Assembly: GCA_018335755.1 (NCBI GenBank)
Contig: JAGXRK010000019.1
Location: forward strand, 62,001 to 126,000
Source of the DNA: Ignavibacterium sp.
GTDB taxonomy: Bacteria > Bacteroidota > Ignavibacteria > Ignavibacteriales > Ignavibacteriaceae
Direction of reading: 5' to 3'
Length of the DNA stretch: 64,000 nt
Under the pieces are notes generated by a model. The model saw only the letters and a list, made by a program, of their open reading frames with translations. It did not search any database and was not told where the DNA came from. Numbering within the stretch: position 1 is the stretch's first letter; each line of letters starts with the position of its first letter. The position numbers and the translations under genes were made by a program. This document shows positions 43,155 through 50,582 of the stretch, piece by piece.

Positions 43155-43922
43155 TTATTTGAGGAGTCCCAACTCATATTCGGCTGTTTTCCTATATGTA
43201 GCATCTGACTGCGCTTGAGCAAACATTTCTCTTGCTTTTGTATTATTGCCTTTACCTTTATAAGCAATCCCCATATAAAAGTATGGTCCTCCTTTGCTGA
43301 TTTTTGATCTGTATTTTAATGCATTTTCAGCAGCTTTAATCGATTCATCATATTGCCCGGTTTCACTGTAAACTTTGGCTAGTGATAAATATGCTGCATC
43401 ATAGTTACTATGTTCAACTGCTTTTTTTAGATAGTCAATGCCCCTAGATGCTTCACCCTTTGAAAGACTTTCATTACCAAGTCTTGAATAAGCTAGAGCC
43501 ATATTGCTTTTAACTTTATCCTTTACGTTTGCCTTAACATTCTTCATCTCGAGTATTTTTTCAAACTTTTCGATCGATTTTGTGAAATCGCCCATGGAAA
43601 AATACACACCACCGAGTGCGTTATATGAAGCTTCAAAATTTGGATTCAATTTTAATGACTCTTCAAAAGAATTTTTTGCTTCTTCGTTTTTGTTAGATTT
43701 TCTAAGAGAGATTCCTTTTTGATAATAAATTCGATAATCTTTTTCAATTTTTAACGCAGCATCATATTTTTCAATAGCTCCATTATAATTACCGGCTTTT
43801 AGTAATGCATTACCTTCATTAAATAATTTTCCAGCTTCCGTATTCATTTCTTTATCCTGTGCAAACATTGCTGCTGTGAAAAAGAAGATAAGTACTAAAA
43901 CTACTCGCTTGACTGTTATCAT
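43155..43922 (-). CDS. Secreted TPR protein
   Basis: About 255 residues. The open frame reaches 43985, but its first 21 residues are translated from tRNA-Leu; the ATG at 43922, with AAGGATG before it, is the start. A signal peptide (VKRVVLVLIFFFTAAMFAQ) leads into four to six TPRs: AGNYNGAIEKYDAALKIEK, NKNEEAKNSFEESLKLNPNF, GDFTKSIEKFEKILEMK, GQYDESIKAAENALKY and GNNTKAREMFAQAQ. Probably periplasmic scaffold; no partner evident. It is followed by a terminator. Confidence 0.85.
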   Translation of the reverse strand: MITVKRVVLVLIFFFTAAMFAQDKEMNTEAGKLFNEGNALLKAGNYNGAIEKYDAALKIEKDYRIYYQKGISLRKSNKNEEAKNSFEESLKLNPNFEASYNALGGVYFSMGDFTKSIEKFEKILEMKNVKANVKDKVKSNMALAYSRLGNESLSKGEASRGIDYLKKAVEHSNYDAAYLSLAKVYSETGQYDESIKAAENALKYRSKISKGGPYFYMGIAYKGKGNNTKAREMFAQAQSDATYRKTAEYELGLLK

Positions 43923-43955
43923 TATACATCCTTTAATTTTGATTGGAAAAAATTC

Positions 43956-44042
43956 TGGTGCGGAAGGCGGGACTTGAACCCGCACGCCAATTAAGGCACT
44001 ACCCCCTCAAGATAGCGTGTATACCAATTTCACCACTTCCGC
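43956..44042 (-). tRNA. tRNA-Leu (anticodon GAG)
   Basis: Class II tRNA on the minus strand with acceptor GCGGAAG/CTTCCGC, anticodon stem CTATC/GGTAG around TTGAGGG (anticodon GAG), a long variable arm, T-arm GCGGG-TTCAAGT-CCCGC, discriminator A, and CCA encoded in the DNA (43956-43958). Confidence 0.94.
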
Positions 44043-44133
44043 AAATTTGAGTAGAAAAAATATAGTTGCACTTGGTTAAATGCAACACAAAAATGCCGGT
44101 TTTTGTTTAAATGAACAGAATATTTTGGAAGTG

Positions 44134-44604
44134 TTAGTTTTTTCTTCTTTGTCTGTCACGGATTATTACATCCTTAATTTCCTGTTTAAATTTTCGTTCA
44201 AAAATCATCAGCTTCGCTATTTGCTCGGCTGAAAAGATGTCATTTAATGATGTAATAAATCTTATTCGTTCATTAAATATATTTTTTTCAAGAATACTAT
44301 ATTCATCTATCAGCTTTTTGACTTCTGCTTCATTTACTTTTTCGCTTATTAATATTTTTTCTATTTCAAACATTTTATTTTCTGCCTGATCCTGAAGGTT
44401 CTTCATAGATTTGCGATGTGCTGTTCTTCGGGCAAAAAAGATTAGTGTTTTTTCCTCATCAAGATCAAGAGACTCTATAAGCTTAAGCTTTTCCAATCTT
44501 TCAATTCTACTTTCACTCCTGTGGTTGCGCTGCTTAGTAACTTGAGAAAATGTTAGATTGGTAAAAAGAAATAATAATGCTGTAATAAAAATCAGTTTTT
44601 TCAT
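44134..44604 (-). CDS. Spy/CpxP-like periplasmic protein of the ECF-sigma module
   Basis: A 156-residue exported protein with a signal peptide (KKLIFITALLFLFTNLTFSQ) and an all-helical, highly charged body: ERLEKLKLIESLDLDEEKTL, ENKMFEIEKILISEKVNEAE, LNDIFSAEQIAKLMIFERKF. The LxxEQ-like and hairpin layout resembles Spy/CpxP/ZraP chaperone-like proteins. It follows the anti-sigma gene by 11 bases and is probably the last gene of the sigma operon; a second Spy-like gene lies on the other side of the divergent promoter. Confidence 0.7.
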   Translation of the reverse strand: MKKLIFITALLFLFTNLTFSQVTKQRNHRSESRIERLEKLKLIESLDLDEEKTLIFFARRTAHRKSMKNLQDQAENKMFEIEKILISEKVNEAEVKKLIDEYSILEKNIFNERIRFITSLNDIFSAEQIAKLMIFERKFKQEIKDVIIRDRQRRKN

Positions 44605-44615
44605 TTTATCCTCTT

Positions 44616-45230
44616 CTAAAAAAATTCTTTATTTATAATTTCGTTATATACAAAATCCATTTCATCATCCGAAAGAAGACTTTCCAGCTCCTCATAATTA
44701 ATGTCATTTATTGCAAACAGATTTTCGACAGAATAATCATTGCTAATAATTTCCCGGGAATAATAGTTTTTATAAACCGAGTCAAGAATTTCCGGCTGGT
44801 TTTCTCTATAAGATGAAATTAGTTCATCAGCACTTATCTGCTGGATATATATTTCAATATCTTCTCGTTCACTGTTATCTGCAAAAAAATCAGATTGCTG
44901 GTTTTCATCTGTACTTGAAAATAATGTTATAAATATTATAACTAAAGCAGCAAAAGAAAAAACTGATATAGCATATGCGAGCTTATTATAGATACGTAAT
45001 GGTCTTTTCTTTTCAATTCTTTTTCTGAAAGCAGGTATTATTGACACAGCATAGTCCTTATCAATTACTTTGCTTTTTTCAGCTTTTACAAAGTTGAAAA
45101 GAGATTCATATTCTTCAAACTCTTTTTGCATCTGGATAGAATCCCTGAGTTCACTTTCAAGTTCTTCTCGTTGTTTGGCATTCATTTGTCCATCTAAGTA
45201 ATCTATTATTCTGTGATTAAACTTTTTCAT
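44616..45230 (-). CDS. Membrane-anchored anti-sigma factor
   Basis: A 204-residue protein with a cytosolic N-terminal region (IIDYLDGQMNAKQREELESE, typical of anti-sigma N-termini that count 'YLDGeL...r...E.hl'), a transmembrane helix at about residues 85-107 (LAYAISVFSFAALVIIFITLF) and an acidic periplasmic part. No HxxxCxxC zinc motif is present, so it is a zinc-less type. It overlaps the sigma gene by 14 bases, as expected for a sigma/anti-sigma pair. Confidence 0.82.
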   Translation of the reverse strand: MKKFNHRIIDYLDGQMNAKQREELESELRDSIQMQKEFEEYESLFNFVKAEKSKVIDKDYAVSIIPAFRKRIEKKRPLRIYNKLAYAISVFSFAALVIIFITLFSSTDENQQSDFFADNSEREDIEIYIQQISADELISSYRENQPEILDSVYKNYYSREIISNDYSVENLFAINDINYEELESLLSDDEMDFVYNEIINKEFF

Positions 45231-45768
45231 TTCTTAATAATTCCTTTAATTTATTAACAGCGTGAAAATAATTTGCTTTTATTGTCCCAACCGATTTCCC
45301 GGTTATTTCCGAAATTTCCTCGTAACTAAGATCGTTAAAACTTCTCATAATAAATGCCTCACGCTGTTTTACAGGCAGACCTTGAAGTTTTTGTTCTATC
45401 ATACTGATTCTTTCTGTTCCCTCAATCTTACTGGCCACTGAAACACCATCATCTTTTCTTTTTATTAAATCATCCAGTGATATAAGTTTTTTCAGATTTC
45501 TTTTCTTTAAATAATTAATACTTCTTGTTGCTGTTATTCTGTATAACCAGGAATAAAATGATGATTCAAATTTGAAGGTATGCAGCTTATTATAAATAAC
45601 AATCAGTACTTCCTGCACAATTTCATCAGCATCAAGATGATTTCCGGCCATTCTTCTTGCATGCCAGTAAATTTTATCCTGGTAAATTCTTATTAACCGG
45701 TTGAATGAACTCTCATCACCATCGAGAAAATTCTTTATTAATTCAAAATCCTGACTATTATCTGCCAT
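45217..45768 (-). CDS. ECF-type RNA polymerase sigma factor
   Basis: A 183-residue sigma-70 family protein of RpoE size. Region 2 reads HARRMAGNHLDADEIVQEVL, then YNKLHTFKFESSFYSWLYRI. Region 4 reads LQGLPVKQREAFIMRSFNDL followed by SYEEISEITGKSVGTIKANY, a helix-turn-helix for -35 recognition. It sits under a promoter that is duplicated in mirror image for the Spy-like gene, suggesting that the sigma activates its own operon. Confidence 0.93.
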   Translation of the reverse strand: MADNSQDFELIKNFLDGDESSFNRLIRIYQDKIYWHARRMAGNHLDADEIVQEVLIVIYNKLHTFKFESSFYSWLYRITATRSINYLKKRNLKKLISLDDLIKRKDDGVSVASKIEGTERISMIEQKLQGLPVKQREAFIMRSFNDLSYEEISEITGKSVGTIKANYFHAVNKLKELLRNEKV

Positions 45769-45788
45769 AGTTGTTTTTACTTAAGATA

Positions 45789-45819
45789 TTAGACAATTAT
45801 CCAATCACAGGGGTTTAAT
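45789..45819 (-). promoter_or_regulatory. Predicted ECF-type promoter for the sigma/anti-sigma operon
   Basis: On the minus strand ATTAAACCC (45819-45811) and ATTGTCTAA (45797-45789) are separated by 13 bases. AAACC and GTCTA resemble ECF -35 and -10 elements with about 17 bases between cores. The transcript would start near 45782, about 14 bases before the sigma ATG at 45768. Confidence 0.65.
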
Positions 45820-45828
45820 TTCAACCGG

Positions 45829-45859
45829 ATTAAACCCTGAAGTCAAATTCATTGTCTAA
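45829..45859 (+). promoter_or_regulatory. Predicted ECF-type promoter for the Spy-like gene
   Basis: ATTAAACCC (45829-45837) and ATTGTCTAA (45851-45859) with 13 bases between, identical to the minus-strand copy and mirrored about 45824. The Spy-like gene begins at 45903, with AGGAG a few bases before it. Confidence 0.65.
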
Positions 45860-45902
45860 AAATCAAAATTAAATTAAACATTAAAAGTTAGGAGAAATCA
45901 AA

Positions 45903-46376
45903 ATGAAAAACACATTGATAGGTTTACTTTCGTTATTAATCGTATTTGCACTTTTTAATGATGCGGATGCCCAGAAAAGAAGAAATATGAGTGAAAACTT
46001 TACCAGGATGCACGAAAATCTTAATCTTACTGAACAGCAGACATCTAAACTGGAAGATCTAAGAATCAAACATCAGGAACAAATGATTGACCTCAGAGCT
46101 GAACTTGATAAAGCCCGCCTGGAAAATCAAAAGCTGAGGAGATCCACCAATCTTAGCAGAAGCGAATTTATTAATCAAACGAAAAAAATGAGCAGCATAA
46201 AAAATAAAATGGCTGAGGCAAGAGCAAATCATTTGATGGATGTATATGAAACACTAAATGATGAGCAAAGGAAAACCTGGAATGATATGAAGTGGGATAG
46301 ACCTAAGTTCCGGGATGGCGACAAAAGAGGAAGCTATAGAAAAAGTCCCGGTGAAAGAGGAAGACGTTTTGAGTAA
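45903..46376 (+). CDS. Spy/CpxP/CnrR-like periplasmic stress protein
   Basis: A 157-residue exported protein. The signal peptide (LLSLLIVFALFNDADAQ) is followed by the family's LTxxQ helix (ENLNLTEQQTSKLEDL), a long charged hairpin (HQEQMIDLRAELDKARLEN, KKMSSIKNKMAEARANHLMD) and a second marker LNDEQRKTW. The tail is basic and Arg/Gly-rich (RGSYRKSPGERGRRFE). Such proteins bind misfolded periplasmic proteins or metals and act with envelope-stress regulators. It is transcribed divergently from the sigma operon under a matching promoter and ends at a terminator. Confidence 0.82.
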   Translation: MKNTLIGLLSLLIVFALFNDADAQKRRNMSENFTRMHENLNLTEQQTSKLEDLRIKHQEQMIDLRAELDKARLENQKLRRSTNLSRSEFINQTKKMSSIKNKMAEARANHLMDVYETLNDEQRKTWNDMKWDRPKFRDGDKRGSYRKSPGERGRRFE

Positions 46377-46384
46377 ATAATCTT

Positions 46385-46413
46385 AAGCCGGTTGTAATTA
46401 AGCCGGCTTTTTT
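46385..46413 (+). terminator. Rho-independent terminator after the Spy-like gene
   Basis: Arms AAGCCGG (46385-46391) and CCGGCTT (46403-46409) form a seven-base-pair hairpin, followed on the plus strand by a T run (46408-46413). It overlaps by two bases the 3' end of the convergent SDR gene. Confidence 0.78.
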
Positions 46414-47125
46414 ATTTTGGATTTGTTGGTCGTATATCTATTTCACTTACCATAGCTCTTACCGGAAGATTTATCACAGCCAATACAGCATCTGCAATAT
46501 CTTCAGGTCTTAAAACCTTATCAGTTAAAGGAGTCGGATGACCTGAATCAACAAAAAATTCAGTTTCAACGGAGCCTGGACAGATAAGTACAACTCTAAT
46601 ATCAAATTCCCTTAACTCAAGCATTAACGACCTTGAAAAGCCCATCAATGCAAATTTGGAGGAGGAATACATCGTTCCGCCAACGAATGAATTTTTACCG
46701 GCGAGAGAAGAAATATTTATTATACTGCCGCCTTTTTGTTTAATCATATAAGGAGCAGCAGCTTTTGTAAAATTATATACTCCAAAAAGATTTACATCAA
46801 CCTGGTCCTTAAATTCCTGTAAAGATGAATCAATGAATTTTTTAAAAATACCAAATCCGGCATTATTTATAAGAATATCTATAGTTCCATATTTTTCAAT
46901 TATTGAATAAATTGATGTATTAACAAAATCAACATCGCGAACATCACCAGAATAAAAATCAGATTTAACACCTAAGGAAATAATTTCATCATACACATTT
47001 TTTAATGCACTTTCATCTCTTCCAAACAAAATAACATCGTGATTTTCTTTAGCCAGAGATAGAGCTATGGCTTTACCTATACCTCTGTTTGCGCCTGTAA
47101 CTAATGATACTTTTCTTTTTTTCAT
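46412..47125 (-). CDS. Short-chain dehydrogenase/reductase of the pterin cluster
   Basis: A 237-residue classical SDR: cofactor site VTGANRGIGKAIALSLA, the NNAGFG loop (LINNAGFGIF), Ser in NISSLAG and the YSSSKFAL catalytic Tyr/Lys. The end, RPEDIADAVLAVINLP then MVSEIDIRPTN, resembles the neighbouring SDR and sepiapterin reductases. It overlaps the sepiapterin-reductase-like gene by four bases. It may be a second pterin reductase (for example acting on the other side-chain carbonyl) or a separate enzyme; the sequence alone does not decide. Confidence 0.85.
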   Translation of the reverse strand: MKKRKVSLVTGANRGIGKAIALSLAKENHDVILFGRDESALKNVYDEIISLGVKSDFYSGDVRDVDFVNTSIYSIIEKYGTIDILINNAGFGIFKKFIDSSLQEFKDQVDVNLFGVYNFTKAAAPYMIKQKGGSIINISSLAGKNSFVGGTMYSSSKFALMGFSRSLMLELREFDIRVVLICPGSVETEFFVDSGHPTPLTDKVLRPEDIADAVLAVINLPVRAMVSEIDIRPTNPK

Positions 47126-47838
47126 TTCAAATCACCTGTAATTGGCCGAAGCGTAATTTCCTCAGTAACAATATTATTTTTTTGTAAATATGCTGAAACG
47201 ATAACTCTTGCTAGATCATCAGCAGACATCATTAAATCGGACTTTTCTTTTCTTACTTCCTGAGACCACATTGGAGTTTCAGTTGCCCCCGGAATTATAT
47301 TTACTACTTTTATATTGTGCTCTCTTACCTCTTCTCTGAGAGAGTTTGTATAAGCTAATAATCCTGCTTTAGATGCTGAATAAACTGTACTCCTTGTAAA
47401 AATTTTACTTACAACTACTGACAAAATATTAATTATAGTTCCTCCCCCGTTCTGAATAAAGTGAGGAAGCAGTGCTTTAATTGTATATATTGAACCTAAT
47501 AGATTGGTGTTTATGATATCATTTATTTCCTGAATAGAATTTTCCGCAGCAAGTTTGAATGATGTTAAACCAGCATTGTTAACAAGGCAGTCCAATTTAC
47601 TTTCAGCAAGAATTTTTTTTACAACCTGATCAACATTTGATTGTGAGGCAACATTACATGGGAAAATATTCAGATTGAGATTTTCATCATTTAATTCATT
47701 GTTTAGTCTCTCAAGTTCAGTTACTCTTCTGGATGATACAAAAACATTACTTCCGGTGCGGGCAAATTCTTTAGCAGCTGCTTTACCAATACCTGAGCTT
47801 GCTCCTGTAATCCAGATACCTGTTTTATTTTTCACCAT
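47122..47838 (-). CDS. Sepiapterin-reductase-like SDR
   Basis: A 238-residue SDR (ITGASSGIGKAAAKEFA; CLVNNAGLTSF; YSASKAGLLAYT). Its C-terminal 60 residues (TPMWSQEV, LMMSADDLARVIVSAYLQ, VTEEITLRPITGDL) follow the Chlorobium-type sepiapterin reductase pattern as I recall it (TPMW, MMxPEDIA, VVEEIxLRPTSGD). Sepiapterin reductase makes tetrahydrobiopterin from 6-pyruvoyl-tetrahydropterin with NADPH. It shares a base with folE, sits two genes after PTPS, and is five kilobases or less from phenylalanine hydroxylase, all consistent with that role. Confidence 0.8.
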   Translation of the reverse strand: MVKNKTGIWITGASSGIGKAAAKEFARTGSNVFVSSRRVTELERLNNELNDENLNLNIFPCNVASQSNVDQVVKKILAESKLDCLVNNAGLTSFKLAAENSIQEINDIINTNLLGSIYTIKALLPHFIQNGGGTIINILSVVVSKIFTRSTVYSASKAGLLAYTNSLREEVREHNIKVVNIIPGATETPMWSQEVRKEKSDLMMSADDLARVIVSAYLQKNNIVTEEITLRPITGDLK

Positions 47839-48404
47839 TATAAATTCCTCGGACCGATTAAATTAATAAACTCATTCCTTGTTTTTGAATCATCTTTAAA
47901 TATTCCATGCATAGCGCTTGCAGTAGCAGATGAATTTTGTTTTTCAACACCTCTCATCATCATACACATGTGAAATGATTCTGAAACAACAGCAACACCG
48001 GCAGGTTGAATATATTTATTAATTGTATCAGCTATTTGTTGAGTCATTCTTTCCTGAACCTGAAGTCTTCGCGCAAATACATCCACAATTCTGGGAATTT
48101 TACTCAATCCGATTATTTTACCGCTGGGTATATATGCTACGTGTACCTTGCCATAAAAAGGAAGCATATGATGTTCGCACATACTATAAAAATCAATATT
48201 CTTAACGATAACCATTTCATCATACTTTTCAGTGAATATTGCCTCGTTCATAACATCATCAATATTCTGGTTATAACCGCGCGTTAGAAATTCATAAGCT
48301 GCAGCAACCCTTTCCGGAGTTTTCAGCAAGCCCTCTCTTTGGGGATCTTCACCAATCTGGATAAGTAAATCATTAATAATTTCTTCTACTTTATTCTGAT
48401 TCAA
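47838..48404 (-). CDS. folE: GTP cyclohydrolase I
   Basis: A 188-residue enzyme converting GTP to 7,8-dihydroneopterin triphosphate, the first step of folate and biopterin synthesis. Visible motifs: [20 protein letters not shown], then the zinc/active-site strand [20 protein letters not shown] (Cys and His), the [20 protein letters not shown] helix, and [16 protein letters not shown] (His and Cys). All ligands are kept. It lies between PTPS and the sepiapterin-reductase-like gene, so here it most likely serves biopterin. Confidence 0.97.
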   Translation of the reverse strand: MNQNKVEEIINDLLIQIGEDPQREGLLKTPERVAAAYEFLTRGYNQNIDDVMNEAIFTEKYDEMVIVKNIDFYSMCEHHMLPFYGKVHVAYIPSGKIIGLSKIPRIVDVFARRLQVQERMTQQIADTINKYIQPAGVAVVSESFHMCMMMRGVEKQNSSATASAMHGIFKDDSKTRNEFINLIGPRNL

Positions 48405-48406
48405 TT

Positions 48407-48814
48407 TTATTCTCCTCGATATTCAAAATAATTATTTTCGGTTTCATAAAGCTTTACAGTGTAAAGTTTTCCTGCCGTTATTTTATCTTGTAGCTGATTC
48501 CAGATAGCTATGCAAATATTTTCGGACGTTGGAATAATACCTTGCATAAAATCGGTATCAAGATTAAGATTTTTATGGTCAACCTTATCAATAACGTATT
48601 TATGAATTATTTTTTTAAGCTCTTTTAAATCCATTACAAATCCTGTTTCCGGATCAATATTGCCGGAAACAACCACTTCCAAAGTATAGTTATGCCCATG
48701 CCACTGCGGATTGCTGCATTTACCAAACATTTTAAAATTTTCCTCATCGCTTAATCCGGGTTTAAACAGGCGATGGGCTGCTGCAAAGGTTTCTCTTCTT
48801 GTTATATAAACCAT
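48407..48814 (-). CDS. 6-pyruvoyl-tetrahydropterin synthase
   Basis: A 135-residue PTPS/QueD-fold enzyme. Zinc ligands lie in AAHRL and HGHNY. The spacing between the catalytic Cys and HGH is five residues (CSNPQWHGH), the biopterin-type (PTPS-II) spacing; QueD-type enzymes have CxxxHGH. Further matches to the animal-type enzyme are [36 protein letters not shown] and the end [15 protein letters not shown]. This argues for a tetrahydrobiopterin enzyme and not queuosine synthesis. It is three bases from folE. Confidence 0.88.
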   Translation of the reverse strand: MVYITRRETFAAAHRLFKPGLSDEENFKMFGKCSNPQWHGHNYTLEVVVSGNIDPETGFVMDLKELKKIIHKYVIDKVDHKNLNLDTDFMQGIIPTSENICIAIWNQLQDKITAGKLYTVKLYETENNYFEYRGE

Positions 48815-48816
48815 AA

Positions 48817-49281
48817 TTATTCTAACTCTTTAAGGGATTGTAAAACCTGTTTATCATGATCAGGAACTTTAACTTTATTAAAAATATTTCTGATCTTTCC
48901 ATTTTTATCAATAATAACAGTAGTCCGTTCAACCCCCATGTATTTTCTGCCGTACATGCTTTTTTCTTTCCAAACCCCATACTTTTCTAAAACAGATTTT
49001 TTCTCATCAGATAGTAAAGTAAAAGGAAGATTATACTTCAGTTCAAATTTTTTGTGAGATTCAGTTGAATCAGGACTGATTCCAGCTATTACAGCATTGA
49101 CACCTTTAAATTTTGGAAAAGCATCGCGGAATTGACAAGCTTCTTTTGTGCAGCCCGAAGTATCATCCTTCGGATAAAAATACAATACTATGTTTTTTCC
49201 TCTTAAGTCTGCCAAAGAAACTTTTTTACCATTCTGATCAGACAAAGTAAATGCAGGTGCGATATTTCCTTCTTTAATCAT
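48817..49281 (-). CDS. bcp: Thiol peroxidase Bcp/PrxQ
   Basis: A 154-residue peroxiredoxin of PrxQ type. The active site FYPKDDTSGCTKEACQFRD holds the peroxidatic Cys and a resolving Cys five residues on. The later FTLLSDEKKSVLEKYGVW and ERTTVIIDKNGKI segments match the family. It lies three bases after ptpS on the same strand. Its place in the pterin cluster may reflect the oxygen sensitivity of reduced pterins, but that is inference. Confidence 0.93.
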   Translation of the reverse strand: MIKEGNIAPAFTLSDQNGKKVSLADLRGKNIVLYFYPKDDTSGCTKEACQFRDAFPKFKGVNAVIAGISPDSTESHKKFELKYNLPFTLLSDEKKSVLEKYGVWKEKSMYGRKYMGVERTTVIIDKNGKIRNIFNKVKVPDHDKQVLQSLKELE

Positions 49282-49375
49282 TTCTATAATCTCCTAAAAA
49301 AATAAAATTAGATAAACGGATTTTAAAAATAATAAATAAAAATATGACTCAAGACTTTTTTTATATTTATAAAAT

Positions 49376-49528
49376 TTAGCTCTTCACCGGGTTTTTCAAA
49401 ACTTGCACATATTTAAGAATTCCGTTTCCATCAACTAAAAAAGAGGAAAGTTTAGAAACATCAGTAAAACGAAATTTACCTGGTGATTTTTTCCAAACTT
49501 TATTATAAATGAATTTTGTTATAATCAT
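49376..49528 (-). pseudogene. Fragment resembling a peroxiredoxin C-terminus
   Basis: A 50-residue open frame with an ATG at 49528. Its second half (SSFLVDGNGILKYVQVLKNP) resembles the (A/S)xFxVDxxGxIrYVxV end of AhpC/Prx proteins; the first half matches nothing I know. It lies in the roughly 300-base gap between bcp and phhA. It may be a degraded duplicate of a peroxiredoxin gene or a chance frame. The rest of the gap (49282-49375, 49529-49587) shows no gene. Confidence 0.35.
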
Positions 49529-49587
49529 TGATAATATTTAATTCAATAATTATAAAGTTATAACAAGTACCTGAATAAAAAGTTCAA

Positions 49588-50403
49588 TTATAATATTCCG
49601 TTCTTTTTAGTCCAGTCCTTAAAACCTTGTTCAAGCTGTTTAAAAGATTCTATGGCAAACAGAATGGGCTGAAGATGCCAAACATCATATTCCTGAACGA
49701 CTATTTTTTCAGGATCAAAATCCAATACTTTTACATTATCCGAAAGAGCATTCTGTACTTCACCAAGCGAAGAAAGAATTCCGGCACCGTAAATTCTCAT
49801 ACCTTCTGGATTTTTGATCAACCCAAACTCAACAGTAAACCAGTGAAATGTTTCAAGTTTAGTTCGATTCTCGCCTTCGGCATTTAATGCTGCCTCGCCA
49901 AACATTTGATAGAATGAAGCGAAGTTTATATTTGTCAATAATGGCATATGCCCGAATATATCATGAAATAGATCCGGTGCTGGGGTATAATCTAGTTCCT
50001 CTTTTCCGCGAATATAATCTGTGGATGGAAATACTTTCCTTCTTAGCATTTCAAAAAAATTTTGTTCGTGAATAAGTCCCGGAACACGGGCAATCTTCCA
50101 GTCCGTAATAGAATTAAAAATATGAGAGAGTTCTTTTAAATGAGGTATTCTATCAGGTGAAAGATTTAATTTATCAGCTCCTTCAAGATATTCCTCACAA
50201 GCTCTACCAGGTAAAAATTTCATCTGCCTATCATATAAGTACTTCCATGACTCGTGATCTGACTGGGGATAATCGGGATAGACTATTTCATCGTGTTCAG
50301 GTACAGTTTCTGTTAATCTTTGAGGAATACATCTCGGATCAATTTCCTGCTCTGCAGCTCTTTCATAAGCTGACAAATTTTGATTTTCTTTTTTTTCTTT
50401 CAT
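49588..50403 (-). CDS. phhA: Phenylalanine 4-monooxygenase
   Basis: A 271-residue aromatic amino-acid hydroxylase that makes tyrosine from phenylalanine with tetrahydropterin and O2. The iron triad is visible as His147 and His152 (FHDIFGHMP) and Glu192 (FHWFTVEFG). Flanking motifs include RCIPQRL, the DYTPAPDLFHD segment and YGAGILSS. Length fits the bacterial monomeric enzyme; there is no ACT regulatory domain. It lies upstream of the bcp-PTPS-folE-SDR genes on the same strand, 306 bases from bcp, and so links cofactor production with use. Confidence 0.95.
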   Translation of the reverse strand: MKEKKENQNLSAYERAAEQEIDPRCIPQRLTETVPEHDEIVYPDYPQSDHESWKYLYDRQMKFLPGRACEEYLEGADKLNLSPDRIPHLKELSHIFNSITDWKIARVPGLIHEQNFFEMLRRKVFPSTDYIRGKEELDYTPAPDLFHDIFGHMPLLTNINFASFYQMFGEAALNAEGENRTKLETFHWFTVEFGLIKNPEGMRIYGAGILSSLGEVQNALSDNVKVLDFDPEKIVVQEYDVWHLQPILFAIESFKQLEQGFKDWTKKNGIL

Positions 50404-50540
50404 AATGTTTGCTTCTTTGTGTTTTAATGCCTAAAAGTTAACAATAACGAAAAATTATTCCAATAAAAAATTTTATCAATAAAATGGTTCATTTATAATC
50501 CACTCAATTGATCCTTAAAAATATAAAACCTTTTAATGAT

Positions 50541-50571
50541 TTTGAATAAGACTATTCATACTCTAACTTTG
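50541..50571 (+). promoter_or_regulatory. Bacteroidota-type promoter for the SDR/NUDIX pair
   Basis: TTTG at 50541-50544, a 19-base spacer, and TAACTTTG at 50564-50571 match the -33/-7 consensus TTTG-N19-TAnnTTTG exactly. The ATG at 50583 lies only 11 bases past the -7 box, so the leader would be very short. Confidence 0.65.
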
Positions 50572-50582
50572 TAAGAAATTTT

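Noticed and set aside
43923..43985. N-terminal extension (MRVQVPPSAPE...) of the TPR protein
   Set aside because: It is a translation of the tRNA-Leu T-arm and acceptor; the ATG at 43922 with a good ribosome site is the start.
48407..48814. QueD (queuosine pathway)
   Set aside because: The C-x5-HGH spacing and animal-type C-terminus fit the biopterin enzyme; no queC/queE/queF genes are near.
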